64,000 nt of DNA from Bacillus massiliigorillae (GCF_000380245.2 NZ_HG428741.1:1813761-1877760), one strand, 5' to 3'; counted from the first letter of the stretch, positions 44,561 through 53,716 are shown. Notes: generated by a model from the sequence alone, not told the origin. Numbers and translations are program-made.

Positions 44561-44633
44561 AGTATACACTTTTTCTAAATTTGTATACAAAAAATACATT
44601 ATTGTATACAAATTAAAATAAATTGTATATAAT
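44561..44633 (+). promoter_or_regulatory. Operators and promoter of the sugar-acid operon
   Basis: TTGTATACAA occurs twice (44581-44590 and 44602-44611). A related AGTATACACT is at 44561-44570 and ATTGTATATAAT at 44622-44633. The last contains a good -10 box TATAAT (44628-44633). The palindromes cover the -35 region, as expected for repression by the divergent FCD-type GntR protein, whose family binds TTGTNNACAA-like sites. Confidence 0.75.
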
Positions 44634-44719
44634 AATCCCACAATTGAATTTTGTAAGCGTTAACACCAAATTTATTATGTAATGAATGAAATCAAATAAC
44701 ACATCAAGGGGGAAAAAAC

Positions 44720-45619
44720 ATGTCAAGAGATATTGGTTTTATTGGATTAGGAATTATGGGAAAACCAATGGCTTTAAATTTAATGAAAGCGGGCCATACA
44801 CTAACGGTAAACGATCTCAATTTAGATGCTGTGAAAGCTCTACAAGATGCTGGTGCTAACTCAGCCCAATCAGCAAAAGAAGTTGCTGAACAAAGTGATG
44901 TAATCTTTACAATGTTACCAGCATCTAAGCATGTACAAGCAGTTGTACTAGGTGAAAACGGAATATTAGCAGGTGCTAAAGAAGGATCAATCATCGTAGA
45001 TATGAGCTCTATTACACCTACTGTTTCTAAATCGCTAGCTGAAGAAGCTGCAAAAGTAGGTGTGGGTTTCTTAGACGCTCCTGTAAGTGGTGGAGAACCT
45101 AAAGCTATAGATGGGACATTAGCAATTATGGTTGGTGGAAAAGAGGATATTTTCGATTCTGTAAAACCTATTCTTCATGATATGGGAAAAGATGTAACAT
45201 TAGTCGGTGACAATGGATGTGGAGTTACAGCTAAACTAGCTAATCAAATTATAGTAAACCTTAACATTGCGGCTATGTCGGAAGCGCTTGTTCTAGCTGC
45301 AAAAGCAGGAATAGATATTGAAAAAATGTATCAAGCAATTAGAGGTGGCCTCGCTGGTAGTGCAGTATTAGACGCCAAAGTTCCTTTAATTCTCGAAAGA
45401 AACTTTGCACCTGGTGGGACAATGGCAATCAATATGAAAGATATTACTAATGTGATGGATACAGCTCATGAAATTGGTGTCCCTCTCCCTTTATCTAGTA
45501 ATCTTTTAGAAATATTTCATGCCTTAGAAGTAGACGGAAAAATCATGAATGACCATGGTGGCATTGTTCAATATTATGAAAAATTAGCAAATGTTGAAGT
45601 AAGAGGTGTAAATAAATGA
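44720..45619 (+). CDS. NAD-dependent beta-hydroxyacid dehydrogenase (GarR/LtnD-like)
   Basis: A 299-residue beta-hydroxyacid dehydrogenase. The Rossmann start is DIGFIGLGIMGKPMALNLMK; the substrate-binding DAPVSGGEPKA and the catalytic Lys in GCGVTAKLANQI are intact. Tartronate semialdehyde reductase (GarR) and L-threonate 2-dehydrogenase (LtnD) belong here. Pairing with a DUF1537 kinase, by a 4-base ATGA overlap, strongly favours an acid-sugar dehydrogenase role. First gene of the operon. Confidence 0.85.
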   Translation: MSRDIGFIGLGIMGKPMALNLMKAGHTLTVNDLNLDAVKALQDAGANSAQSAKEVAEQSDVIFTMLPASKHVQAVVLGENGILAGAKEGSIIVDMSSITPTVSKSLAEEAAKVGVGFLDAPVSGGEPKAIDGTLAIMVGGKEDIFDSVKPILHDMGKDVTLVGDNGCGVTAKLANQIIVNLNIAAMSEALVLAAKAGIDIEKMYQAIRGGLAGSAVLDAKVPLILERNFAPGGTMAINMKDITNVMDTAHEIGVPLPLSSNLLEIFHALEVDGKIMNDHGGIVQYYEKLANVEVRGVNK

Positions 45620-47052
45620 GTTCAAATAGAATCGTAGCAAAGGATGCATTCAACAGCATCCCCGCTGTTAATCAAAAAATTGTTGATAAAATGATTACAA
45701 ACGAATTAAAGCAGTTAAACAAAAAGATAATTGTACTGGATGATGATCCAACTGGCGTTCAAACAGTTCATGATATTTCTGTCTATACAGATTGGACACC
45801 AGAAAGCATTGAAAAAGGCTTTGCTGAAGAGAACTCAATGTTTTTTATTTTAACTAATTCTCGTGGATTTACTGCTGCTGAGACCGAAGCGGTACATAAA
45901 GAAATTGCAGAAAATGCAGTTCAAGCAGCAAAAAAATTCAATCAAGATTTTATTATCATTAGCCGTGGTGATTCAACTTTACGAGGTCACTATCCACTTG
46001 AAACAAAAGTATTGAAAGACACTATCGAATCTTTGACGAATATCACTTTTGATGGTGAAGTGATATTGCCATTCTTTAAAGAAGGCGGTCGCTATACTAT
46101 CGGAAATACACATTATGTACAATATGATGAATTTTTGGTACCTGCAGGCGAAACAGAATTTGCGAAAGATCGTACATTTGGATATAGTAAATCACATTTA
46201 GGAGAATGGGCCGAAGAAAAATCAGAAGGTGAATATAAAACAGACCAAATGATTTATATTTCCATTGAAAGCCTTCGAAATATTGACATCGATCTAATTG
46301 AACAACAACTTTCACAAGCTAAAAACTTCAATAAAATTATTGTGAATGCTGTAGATTATGTGGATGTAAAGGTATTCGTAACTGCCTTAATTAAAGCAAT
46401 TAATCATGGTAAACAATTCTTGTTTAGAAGTGCTGCCGCTCTTACCAAAGTAATCGGTGGAATTAGTGATAAGAGCTTATTAACGCGGGAAGATTTAATA
46501 CACGAAGAATCAACTAATGGCGGTTTAATTATTATCGGTTCACACGTAAAGAAAACAACTGAGCAACTAAATGAATTAATGAAATCTGAAATTGTTCAGT
46601 TTATTGAATTTAACGTCCATTTAGTGTTACAACCTGAACTATTCCAAAAAGAGATTGATAGAATTGTCGAAGAAACAAACCATCTCATTCGTGAAGGAAA
46701 AAATGTTGCAGTCTACACAAAACGTGAAAGACTAGATCTTGGCGAAGGCAAAAAAGAAGAAGAATTAAAGCTTTCCGTACAAATCTCCGATGCTGTTACT
46801 AGCATTGTAACAAGCCTACAAGTGAAACCTAGTTTTATTATTGCTAAAGGTGGTATTACTTCAAGTGATATAGGAACAAAAGGTTTAATGGTACAAAGAG
46901 CTAATGTAGCTGGACAGATTAAACCGGGAATACCCGTTTGGACAATTGGAGATGAAAGCAAATTTCCTGGTATGGCCTACATCATCTTTCCTGGTAATGT
47001 CGGAACAATAACTGATTTAAAAGATGTAGTTGAAATGTTAAATAGAAAATAA
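45616..47052 (+). CDS. Four-carbon acid sugar kinase family (DUF1537) protein
   Basis: A 478-residue DUF1537 protein. The N-terminal domain has IVLDDDPTGVQTVHDISVYT and IISRGDSTLRGHYP; the C-terminal domain has FIIAKGGITSSDIGT and a PGMAYIIFPGNVG tail. Members phosphorylate threonate, erythronate or 3-oxo-tetronate with ATP. Length is slightly above typical (about 420-440) because of the first 30 residues. It overlaps the dehydrogenase gene by ATGA, so the two steps are coupled. The substrate is probably an oxidised acid sugar. Confidence 0.88.
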   Translation: MSSNRIVAKDAFNSIPAVNQKIVDKMITNELKQLNKKIIVLDDDPTGVQTVHDISVYTDWTPESIEKGFAEENSMFFILTNSRGFTAAETEAVHKEIAENAVQAAKKFNQDFIIISRGDSTLRGHYPLETKVLKDTIESLTNITFDGEVILPFFKEGGRYTIGNTHYVQYDEFLVPAGETEFAKDRTFGYSKSHLGEWAEEKSEGEYKTDQMIYISIESLRNIDIDLIEQQLSQAKNFNKIIVNAVDYVDVKVFVTALIKAINHGKQFLFRSAAALTKVIGGISDKSLLTREDLIHEESTNGGLIIIGSHVKKTTEQLNELMKSEIVQFIEFNVHLVLQPELFQKEIDRIVEETNHLIREGKNVAVYTKRERLDLGEGKKEEELKLSVQISDAVTSIVTSLQVKPSFIIAKGGITSSDIGTKGLMVQRANVAGQIKPGIPVWTIGDESKFPGMAYIIFPGNVGTITDLKDVVEMLNRK

Positions 47053-47182
47053 ACACTAACAACAAGAACATACGAACTTAAAAGTATATGCCTGACTTAT
47101 TGCGCCATCTTCACTTGACATTTAAAGGCATATTCCATAAGAGTCAGTCATCATCCTTTTAAGTAAGGGAAAAGAGGAGAAA

Positions 47183-48502
47183 ATGCCAATTATATCAGTA
47201 ACTATAGGGGTTGCTTTACTTTTATTATTAATGGTTGTATTAAAATTAAATGCATTTGTTTCTTTAATTCTAGTTTCATTAGTAGTAGGGATTTTAGAAG
47301 GAATGTCCCCTCTTGATGCGATGGCATCTATTCAAAGCGGATTAGGTTCCACACTTGGTAACCTAACAATGGTAATTATTTTTGGGGGCGTTCTTGGTAA
47401 GTTAATGACTGATTCGGGTGGTGCACAACGAATTGCTACTACGCTCATTAACGGCTTTGGACAAAAAAGAGTACAGTTAGCTGCCGTTGTTACAGCTGCA
47501 ATTGTCGGAATTGCTCTATTTTTCGAGACTGGTGTCGTAGTATTAATTCCACTTGTATTTACTATTGCAACAGCAGCTAGAGTTCCTGTTCTTTATATTG
47601 GAATGCCAGTTATTGCTGCGCTTATTACAATGCATGGTTTCGTGCCACCTCATCCAGGTCCTACAGCTGTCGCTGATGTATTTGGAGCTAGTATAGGAAA
47701 AACGTTGATATACGGTGTCATTATAGCTATTCCAGCTCTTATTCTAGCTGGTCCTCTTTATACAAAATTATTTAAAAAGGAATCATTAGAAATTGAGATT
47801 CCAAAAGGATTATTTAACCCGAAAGAATTCACTGAAGAAGAAATGCCGAAATTCGGAATCAGCCTTTTTACAGCTTTATTACCTGTTATCTTAATAGCAT
47901 TACAAGCTATCGTTGAAATTTTCGCTCCAAAATCTGCTATTATGCCAGTTGTTGATTTTATTGGGAATGCCAATGTTGCCTTATTGATTTCTGTCATAGT
48001 TGCAATCTTTACCTTTGGTATAAACCGTGGTAGAAAAATGCCACAAATTATGCAATCACTTACTGAATCCGTTAGCGGAATTGCAATGATTCTATTAATT
48101 ATTGCTGCTGGTGGCGCATTCAAACAAGTATTAATTGATAGTCATATTGATCAATATATTTCAGATATAATGGCTGGATCTACGCTTTCACCTTTACTTT
48201 TAACTTGGCTAATCGCAGCGCTTCTTCGTGTTGCAGTTGGGTCTGCAACAGTTGCTGGTATGACAGCAGCCGGAATTGCAGCACCCCTTGTCGCTACAAC
48301 AGGTGCAAGCCCAGAGTTAATGGTTTTAGCTGCAGGAGCTGGTAGTGTTACCTTCTCACACGTTAATGATGCCGGTTTCTGGATATATAAAGAATATTTC
48401 AACTTAACAATCGGACAAACAATCAAAACATGGTCAATCATGGTTACGATTATTTCTTTAGTTGGACTTGGTGGCGTACTACTTATAGATTTATTTATAT
48501 AA
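47183..48502 (+). CDS. GntP-family sugar-acid permease
   Basis: A 439-residue membrane protein of about 12-14 helices in the GntP/gluconate permease family: MHGFVPPHPGPTAVADVFGA (the family's central motif), AVGSATVAGMTAAGIAAP and VTFSHVNDAGFW. GntP proteins are proton symporters for gluconate and other acid sugars. It follows the kinase gene by 130 bases and should import the operon's substrate. The region between (47053-47182) contains a CATATTCC/GCCTATACT-like short hairpin but no clear terminator. Confidence 0.9.
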   Translation: MPIISVTIGVALLLLLMVVLKLNAFVSLILVSLVVGILEGMSPLDAMASIQSGLGSTLGNLTMVIIFGGVLGKLMTDSGGAQRIATTLINGFGQKRVQLAAVVTAAIVGIALFFETGVVVLIPLVFTIATAARVPVLYIGMPVIAALITMHGFVPPHPGPTAVADVFGASIGKTLIYGVIIAIPALILAGPLYTKLFKKESLEIEIPKGLFNPKEFTEEEMPKFGISLFTALLPVILIALQAIVEIFAPKSAIMPVVDFIGNANVALLISVIVAIFTFGINRGRKMPQIMQSLTESVSGIAMILLIIAAGGAFKQVLIDSHIDQYISDIMAGSTLSPLLLTWLIAALLRVAVGSATVAGMTAAGIAAPLVATTGASPELMVLAAGAGSVTFSHVNDAGFWIYKEYFNLTIGQTIKTWSIMVTIISLVGLGGVLLIDLFI

Positions 48503-48520
48503 AACATAGAATGATAGCAA

Positions 48521-48562
48521 AAAAAGACCGCCTCTCTTTTCTAACAAGTAGAGCGGTCTTTT
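48521..48562 (+). terminator. Internal terminator before the aldolase gene
   Basis: AAAGACCGC and GCGGTCTTTT with CTCT/AGAG inside them form a strong stem, followed by a short T run. It lies between permease and aldolase and would lower aldolase expression relative to the upstream genes unless read through. Confidence 0.8.
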
Positions 48563-48583
48563 CATTTAAAGGAGGAAAAAAAT

Positions 48584-49441
48584 ATGACTTTCGTTTCCAT
48601 GACCAACTTATTAAACAAGGCATTACTAGAAAAATATGCTGTAGGTCAATTCAATGTATACAATGTTGAATGGGCACAAGCCATTCTTGCTGCTGCAGAG
48701 GAAGAAAAATCACCAGTTATTTTAGGAATTGGTGAAGCTGGTATTCAACATTTTGGTGGACTTAAAACCATTTACATGGCCATTAAAGGTTTAATAGAAG
48801 ACATGAATATTACCATTCCTGTTGTCCTTCACTTAGATCATGGAGCTTCTTTTGATAAATGTAAGTCCGCGATAGATATTGGTTATTCATCAGTCATGAT
48901 TGATGCATCTCACCTTCCGTTGAAAGAAAATATGGATATAACGCGAAAAGTGGTCAACTATGCTCATGCGTATGGAGTATCCGTTGAAGCTGAACTTGGT
49001 TCAGTTGGCGGTCATGAAGATGGTGTCATTTCAGAAGGAATCATCTATGCAGATACAGAAGAATGTACATTATTTGTTCAAACAACAAATATAGACTGTC
49101 TAGCCCCTGCATTAGGATCTGTACATGGTCCTTACAAAGGTGAACCAAATCTTGGCTTTAAAGAAATGGAAGACATCAAAAACGCAACGAAAATACCACT
49201 GTCCTTACATGGTGGTACAGGTATCTCAATTGCTGATCTTAAAAAATCTATCTCTTTAGGTACTTCAAAAATTAATGTGAACACAGAAAATCAAATGGCA
49301 TTTACAAAAAAGGTTCGTGAAATATTAGCTAATGATAATAACGTGTATGACCCACGTAAATATATTCAACCAGGTCGAGATGCTATTAAGACTACCGTTA
49401 TTAATAAAATTCGAATTTTTGGTTCTAGTAACAAAGCATAA
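48584..49441 (+). CDS. Class II fructose-bisphosphate aldolase-family enzyme
   Basis: A 285-residue class II aldolase. The zinc site is present: LHLDHGASFDKC, Glu in VEAELGSVGGHED, GSVHGPYKGEP and LSLHGGTGIS. C-terminal GRDAIKTTVI is typical. GatY/KbaY and related aldolases cleave or form DHAP-linked bonds. In an acid-sugar operon with a kinase, it may cleave a phosphorylated acid sugar to DHAP and a two- or three-carbon aldehyde acid. Known threonate operons use OtnC, a decarboxylating class II aldolase of another family, so this variant is notable. AAAGGAGG lies 9 bases before the ATG. Confidence 0.88.
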   Translation: MTFVSMTNLLNKALLEKYAVGQFNVYNVEWAQAILAAAEEEKSPVILGIGEAGIQHFGGLKTIYMAIKGLIEDMNITIPVVLHLDHGASFDKCKSAIDIGYSSVMIDASHLPLKENMDITRKVVNYAHAYGVSVEAELGSVGGHEDGVISEGIIYADTEECTLFVQTTNIDCLAPALGSVHGPYKGEPNLGFKEMEDIKNATKIPLSLHGGTGISIADLKKSISLGTSKINVNTENQMAFTKKVREILANDNNVYDPRKYIQPGRDAIKTTVINKIRIFGSSNKA

Positions 49442-49450
49442 GTCAAAATA

Positions 49451-49496
49451 AAGGGCTAAGCCAAAAGTGATAATAATCACACTTGGCTTAGCCCTT
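49451..49496. terminator. Strong bidirectional terminator
   Basis: AAGGGCTAAGCCAA and TTGGCTTAGCCCTT form a perfect 14-base stem with a nested TGAT/ATCA stem in the loop. A TACACTTTTGTGTA element of the 1.7-kb type follows directly. Confidence 0.85.
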
Positions 49497-49517
49497 ACAC
49501 TTTTGTGTAGCTCTTCT

Positions 49518-50087
49518 TTAAAAAATCTTTTTCCTATCCCTCTCTTCTTTTAAAATTTCAACTGCTTCCCTAAATCTTTGAGAATGAACGATTTCTCGTT
49601 CACGTAAGAACCTTAACGAATCATTTAAATCCACATCATCAGACATATCAATAATCCATTGATATGTTGCACGCGCTTTTTCTTCAGCTGCTATATCTTC
49701 ATATAAATCAGCAATTGGGTCTCCTTTAGCGGTGATATAACTAGTAGTAAAAGGAACACCACTAGCATTTGTATAGTATAGAGCAGAATCATGACCAACA
49801 TAATGATCTCCAAGTCCCGCTTCTTTCAATTGTTCTGGCGTTGCATCTTTGGTCAGTTTATATATCATCGTTGCAATCATTTCTAAGTGGGCGAATTCTT
49901 CAGTTCCAATATCCGTAAGAAGACCCATTACTTTTTCAGGGATGGTATATCTTTGATTTAGATAACGTAGTGCTGCTGCTAATTCCCCATCTGCCCCACC
50001 ATATTGTTCTACTAAAAATTTTGCAAGCTTTGGATTACATGTACTTACTCTTACCGGATATTGTAATTTTTTTTCATAAATCCACAT
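49518..50087 (-). CDS. cotJC: Spore coat protein CotJC (manganese catalase-like)
   Basis: A 189-residue CotJC: MWIYEKKLQYPVRVSTCNPK, the di-metal catalase core with EEFAHLEMIATMIY and AAEEKARATYQWII. CotJC is a spore coat manganese catalase-like protein expressed in the mother cell. ATG at 50087 with AAGGAGAAG upstream. It is 13 bases after cotJB on the minus strand. Confidence 0.95.
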   Translation of the reverse strand: MWIYEKKLQYPVRVSTCNPKLAKFLVEQYGGADGELAAALRYLNQRYTIPEKVMGLLTDIGTEEFAHLEMIATMIYKLTKDATPEQLKEAGLGDHYVGHDSALYYTNASGVPFTTSYITAKGDPIADLYEDIAAEEKARATYQWIIDMSDDVDLNDSLRFLREREIVHSQRFREAVEILKEERDRKKIF

Positions 50088-50100
50088 ATTCTTCTCCTTC

Positions 50101-50364
50101 CTATACTTGCCACGGCCATGGTGAGCTATGCCAGCTCCACTTTTCATCAGAAAAGCTATTCCCAAACTGCTGAAGTGGACCAAAGCGTGATTCGAATTCA
50201 TATTTAATTTGGTTACGATGTTGAACATATGAGTTAAACTGTGCAATCGCATTTTGATCAGTCGGATGAGTATCTAAGTATAGTGTCAATTCAACTAATA
50301 CAAAATCCGCTGCTTGTAGATCTTCTAAAATTTGATAATACTCTTCAGGTAAAGCATTGGACAT
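50101..50364 (-). CDS. cotJB: Spore coat protein CotJB
   Basis: An 87-residue CotJB: EEYYQILEDLQAADFVLVEL, LDTHPTDQNAIAQF and the Trp-rich end WSWHSSPWPWQV. ATG at 50364 after AGGTGAG. It is 12 bases after cotJA and belongs to one operon with cotJA and cotJC. Confidence 0.93.
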   Translation of the reverse strand: MSNALPEEYYQILEDLQAADFVLVELTLYLDTHPTDQNAIAQFNSYVQHRNQIKYEFESRFGPLQQFGNSFSDEKWSWHSSPWPWQV

Positions 50365-50376
50365 AAAAAAACTCAC

Positions 50377-50604
50377 CTACTTTTTGTATGGATTTTCATA
50401 ATAATCGTAAAAAGCCGGCCATAATGTTCCTCTTCTCAATGCTTCCTTTGCTGGAAATTGTTCTAAATCTGGAGGCTGAAAACCCATATAGAGTTGTGGT
50501 GGTGTATAATAAAATTTCTTCCCTATTGGAGGGCATGGATCAAACACACTATGAAAAGGGACATATGATTTAATTCGTGTAAAATTCTGCTCTTTTCCAC
50601 TCAT
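50377..50604 (-). CDS. cotJA: Spore coat protein CotJA
   Basis: A 75-residue CotJA: SVFDPCPPIGKKFYYTPPQL, YMGFQPPDLEQF and GTLWPAFYDYYENPYKK. The ATG at 50604 follows AGGAGGTG. It is the first gene of the coat operon; expression should be mother-cell specific, as for other cotJ operons. Confidence 0.93.
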   Translation of the reverse strand: MSGKEQNFTRIKSYVPFHSVFDPCPPIGKKFYYTPPQLYMGFQPPDLEQFPAKEALRRGTLWPAFYDYYENPYKK

Positions 50605-51046
50605 TCCAAACACCTCCTTATCTTCCGTAAGTGGTATTACTGTTAAATTTATTAAGCACCTATCAAAAATATGAGTGCATGTTCTAAATAACGTATATCA
50701 TTTTTGTGATATCCCCTTTTATTTCAAGCATATTAATTTGCTTGTTAACTAACCCCTTAATATCTATTGAATATTCAGAACATTGTTTCTTCAAATAAAA
50801 AGGGATTCCACAACAGACTATAAAACAACAAAACCAACTATTTAGATTCTTGTTTCGACAACGAATAGAACTTCGACCTTTGTTGAAATATCGGCATTTT
50901 GATTCTTTTGTACCCTAATTCAAGGTATGAACCATCTTTAGAGATTGAAAATAAAGTTTCTGAGACCAAAACATAGACTATAGTCCTTTAAATAGACGTA
51001 TTGTGAATGTTAATGAGCAAATTTCTTACATTTTGTCCATTTACAA
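50605..51046. other. Interval between cotJ operon and alcohol dehydrogenase
   Basis: About 440 bases with no gene. It contains the right copy of the 25-base direct repeat (50764-50788) and presumably the sporulation promoter of cotJ, though no mother-cell promoter could be fixed with confidence. Confidence 0.5.
50764..50788. repeat. 25-base direct repeat, right copy
   Basis: One base differs from the copy at 43546-43570. It has the same orientation. Confidence 0.5.
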
Positions 51047-51078
51047 AATATCTGAATATTCTGTAATATTCAGATATT
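51047..51078. promoter_or_regulatory. Perfect 14-base inverted repeat before the alcohol dehydrogenase
   Basis: AATATCTGAATATT (51047-51060) and AATATTCAGATATT (51065-51078) with a 4-base loop stand directly before the AAAGGAGG ribosome binding site (51081-51088). It could be a repressor operator or a leader hairpin that affects translation. Being so close to the start, it is unlikely to be a terminator. Confidence 0.55.
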
Positions 51079-51096
51079 ATAAAGGAGGTAATATCT

Positions 51097-52260
51097 GTGT
51101 TAGATTATTATACGTTTAATCTTCCTACCAGAATCGAATTTGGAATAGGAAAAATAGCAAGGCTAATAGACTATATATCTGAATTAAACGGTAGTAGAAT
51201 AATGCTTCTAACAGACGCAGGGTTAAAAGAAGCAGGTATTGTTGAAAAAGTAACGGAACTATTGGATCAAGCAGAAATATATTATGTTACCTTTGATGAA
51301 ATCAAACCAAATCCAAGAGATTATGATTGTATGACTGCTTATGAGTTGGCAAAAAAAGAAGAAGTCGATTTATTAATTGGGCTTGGTGGAGGAAGTTGTA
51401 TGGATACAGCAAAAGCTGTAGGTACACTATTAACACATGGAGGAACAATCAAAGATTGGTATGGACTTAATAACCTTCAACAATCAATCACTCCGCTTAT
51501 TTGCATTCCCACCACCGCTGGCACTGGAAGTGAAATTACTTTTTTTTCAGTGATTACAGATTCAGAGACAAAGTTAAAAATGAATATTTTAGATAACAAA
51601 TTAGCTCCTAAAATAGCTATTTTAGATCCAGAATTAACGGTTACTTTACCTCCATCTGTTACTGCATCTACAGGGATGGATGCCTTAACGCATGCTATTG
51701 AAGCATACACATGTACAGTTGCTGAACCTATTACAGATGCTTTGGCTTTATATGCGATTGATTTGATAGTTAATAATCTAGAATCGGCAGTACACAATGG
51801 GACAAATTTAGAAGCTAGAAAAAATATGTTAATAGGTAGTTTAATTGCAGGAATAGCTTTTGGTAATTCTGATGTTGGTGGAGTTCACTGTATGGCTGAA
51901 GCTTTAGGAGGGTTATATGATACTCCTCATGGGGTCGCTAATTCAATGATTTTACCATATGTTTTCGAATATAATATCCCCTCAAATATTGAAAAGCATA
52001 TGATGGTTTCAAAATTATTAGGAGTCAATGTAGAAGGTAAATCAAAAGAAGAAATTGCATATGCAGGTGTAGAGAAATTAACTAAACTTGCAGAAGGTAT
52101 AGGCATTCCAAAAATGAAAGATCTATCTTATGTAAAACAAGTTGACTTTGACTACTTAGCGGAAGGTGCCACACAAAATGTTTCAGCTTCAAGCAATCCC
52201 CGTAAAGCCTCAAAGGAAGATTATATCTTATTATTTGAGAAAGCATTCCATGGAAATTAA
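51097..52260 (+). CDS. Iron-containing alcohol dehydrogenase
   Basis: A 387-residue group III alcohol dehydrogenase. Cofactor motif LLIGLGGGSCMDTAKAVG; iron ligands in STGMDALTHAIEAY, GGVHCMAEALGG and YDTPHGVANSM. It reduces or oxidises a small alcohol, aldehyde or hydroxyacid with NAD(P). GTG start with AAAGGAGG. It is followed 14 bases later by an amino acid-type permease and then an unknown gene, so the alcohol substrate is likely imported by the permease. Confidence 0.9.
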   Translation: MLDYYTFNLPTRIEFGIGKIARLIDYISELNGSRIMLLTDAGLKEAGIVEKVTELLDQAEIYYVTFDEIKPNPRDYDCMTAYELAKKEEVDLLIGLGGGSCMDTAKAVGTLLTHGGTIKDWYGLNNLQQSITPLICIPTTAGTGSEITFFSVITDSETKLKMNILDNKLAPKIAILDPELTVTLPPSVTASTGMDALTHAIEAYTCTVAEPITDALALYAIDLIVNNLESAVHNGTNLEARKNMLIGSLIAGIAFGNSDVGGVHCMAEALGGLYDTPHGVANSMILPYVFEYNIPSNIEKHMMVSKLLGVNVEGKSKEEIAYAGVEKLTKLAEGIGIPKMKDLSYVKQVDFDYLAEGATQNVSASSNPRKASKEDYILLFEKAFHGN

Positions 52261-52274
52261 GAAGGAGGAATAAA

Positions 52275-53705
52275 ATGGGTGATGTAAAATTAAAAAGAAC
52301 CCTTGGATTTTGGGCTGCTTATTCTGCTTCCGTTGGTTTAGTAGTTTCTGGTTCGGCTATGGTAGTGTTGGGAAATGGCTATGGAGTAGGAGGACCTGCT
52401 TTTAGTATTATAGCTTTCTTAGCTTTAATTGTTATATTATGTGTAGCTTTGTCCTATTCGGAGATGGCTGCTATGATTCCAGGGGCAGGAATGGTAGGAG
52501 AATATACGATGCCAGCTTTAGGAAAATTACCTGCTTTATTTGGTGTAATAGCTGGCTATATTGTACTTGTAGGAACAGATGGTGGAACAAACATGATTAT
52601 TGGAGGGCAATCATTTGAAACTTTAACAGGAATACCATGGTATATTGCCGTAATAGTCATTCTATGTTTTTTAGCGGCAATTAATATGTTAGGTGTTTCG
52701 GTGTTTGGTAAGGTTCAATCAGTTCTTGCTATCTCTATGATGCTCTTACTTGCTACATTAGGTATTCTTGGATTGATCGGTTTAGGTACACAAGAACAAA
52801 TTGCTGAATTACCTCCATTTTCTCCAATTTCTTGGAAGCAACAGATTGGAACACTTGGAATTGCCATTTGGTTATTTATTGGTATGGAATTTGTAACACC
52901 TTTAGCAGAGGAAATTAAAAATCCTGGACGAAACATACCCTTAGCAATGCTATTCGGTTGTTTTACGATTTGGCTAGTCGATTTATTATTTGGTTTAGGT
53001 GTAACAAAATACATTAGTCTTGATGAATTAGCAAAGTCAACTATTCCACATATCGCAGGGGCAGAAGCTATGCTTGGATCATTTGGTTTAGTATTAATGG
53101 GAGTCGTTTCTATAATAGCAGCTATTACAACTTGTGACACATATTTAGCCGCTGTGCCTAGAATGCTTTATGGTCTTTCCAAAGAAGGTCTCTTACCAAA
53201 AGCATTTTCCTATTTACATCCAAAAACACGTACACCTTGGGTTGGAATTTTCTTTGTAATTGGTTTAACTTTAATTGTTTTGATCTATGCTTTTATGAAT
53301 AATGCAAATATTGACTTTATAACAACTATGATTTCAGTAGCCTGTGGAACTTGGTTAATTTCCTACATCATTACTCAGGTAGATGTTATTATACTAAGAA
53401 AAAAATATCCTCAAGCACATAGACCTTTTAAAACACCGTTATATCCCCTTCCACAAATCGTTGGAATTGTAGCTTGTATATATATGATTTATACCTTGTA
53501 TGTAGACATAACAGTATTAAAGATTTCTCTCTTTGTTATACCTATTATTCTATTATTTGGAGTCATCTATTTAAAGGCTACCAATCAAAAACTATTTTCT
53601 CCAGTCCCTCTAGATAAAATTTTTGAAGGTATTAAAAAAAGAAGCGAATTTGAATATGAATCTAGTGATCAGAATCAGTCATTAGACACTAATAAAACAA
53701 TTTAA
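52275..53705 (+). CDS. APC-family amino acid/amine permease
   Basis: A 476-residue permease with about 12 membrane helices: LKRTLGFWAAYSASVGLVVS, AALSYSEM-like segment LCVALSYSEMAAMIPGAGMV and GMEFVTPLAEEIKNPGRNIP, a signature of the APC family. GAAGGAGG precedes its ATG. In operon with the iron alcohol dehydrogenase, so the substrate may be an amino alcohol or hydroxy amino acid. Confidence 0.87.
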   Translation: MGDVKLKRTLGFWAAYSASVGLVVSGSAMVVLGNGYGVGGPAFSIIAFLALIVILCVALSYSEMAAMIPGAGMVGEYTMPALGKLPALFGVIAGYIVLVGTDGGTNMIIGGQSFETLTGIPWYIAVIVILCFLAAINMLGVSVFGKVQSVLAISMMLLLATLGILGLIGLGTQEQIAELPPFSPISWKQQIGTLGIAIWLFIGMEFVTPLAEEIKNPGRNIPLAMLFGCFTIWLVDLLFGLGVTKYISLDELAKSTIPHIAGAEAMLGSFGLVLMGVVSIIAAITTCDTYLAAVPRMLYGLSKEGLLPKAFSYLHPKTRTPWVGIFFVIGLTLIVLIYAFMNNANIDFITTMISVACGTWLISYIITQVDVIILRKKYPQAHRPFKTPLYPLPQIVGIVACIYMIYTLYVDITVLKISLFVIPIILLFGVIYLKATNQKLFSPVPLDKIFEGIKKRSEFEYESSDQNQSLDTNKTI

Positions 53706-53716
53706 GGTAGGATAAC

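Noticed and set aside
43546..50788. Interpretation of the 25-base repeats as integrase attachment sites
   Set aside because: No integrase or recombinase gene, no tRNA, and the enclosed genes are chromosomal in type (cotJABC).
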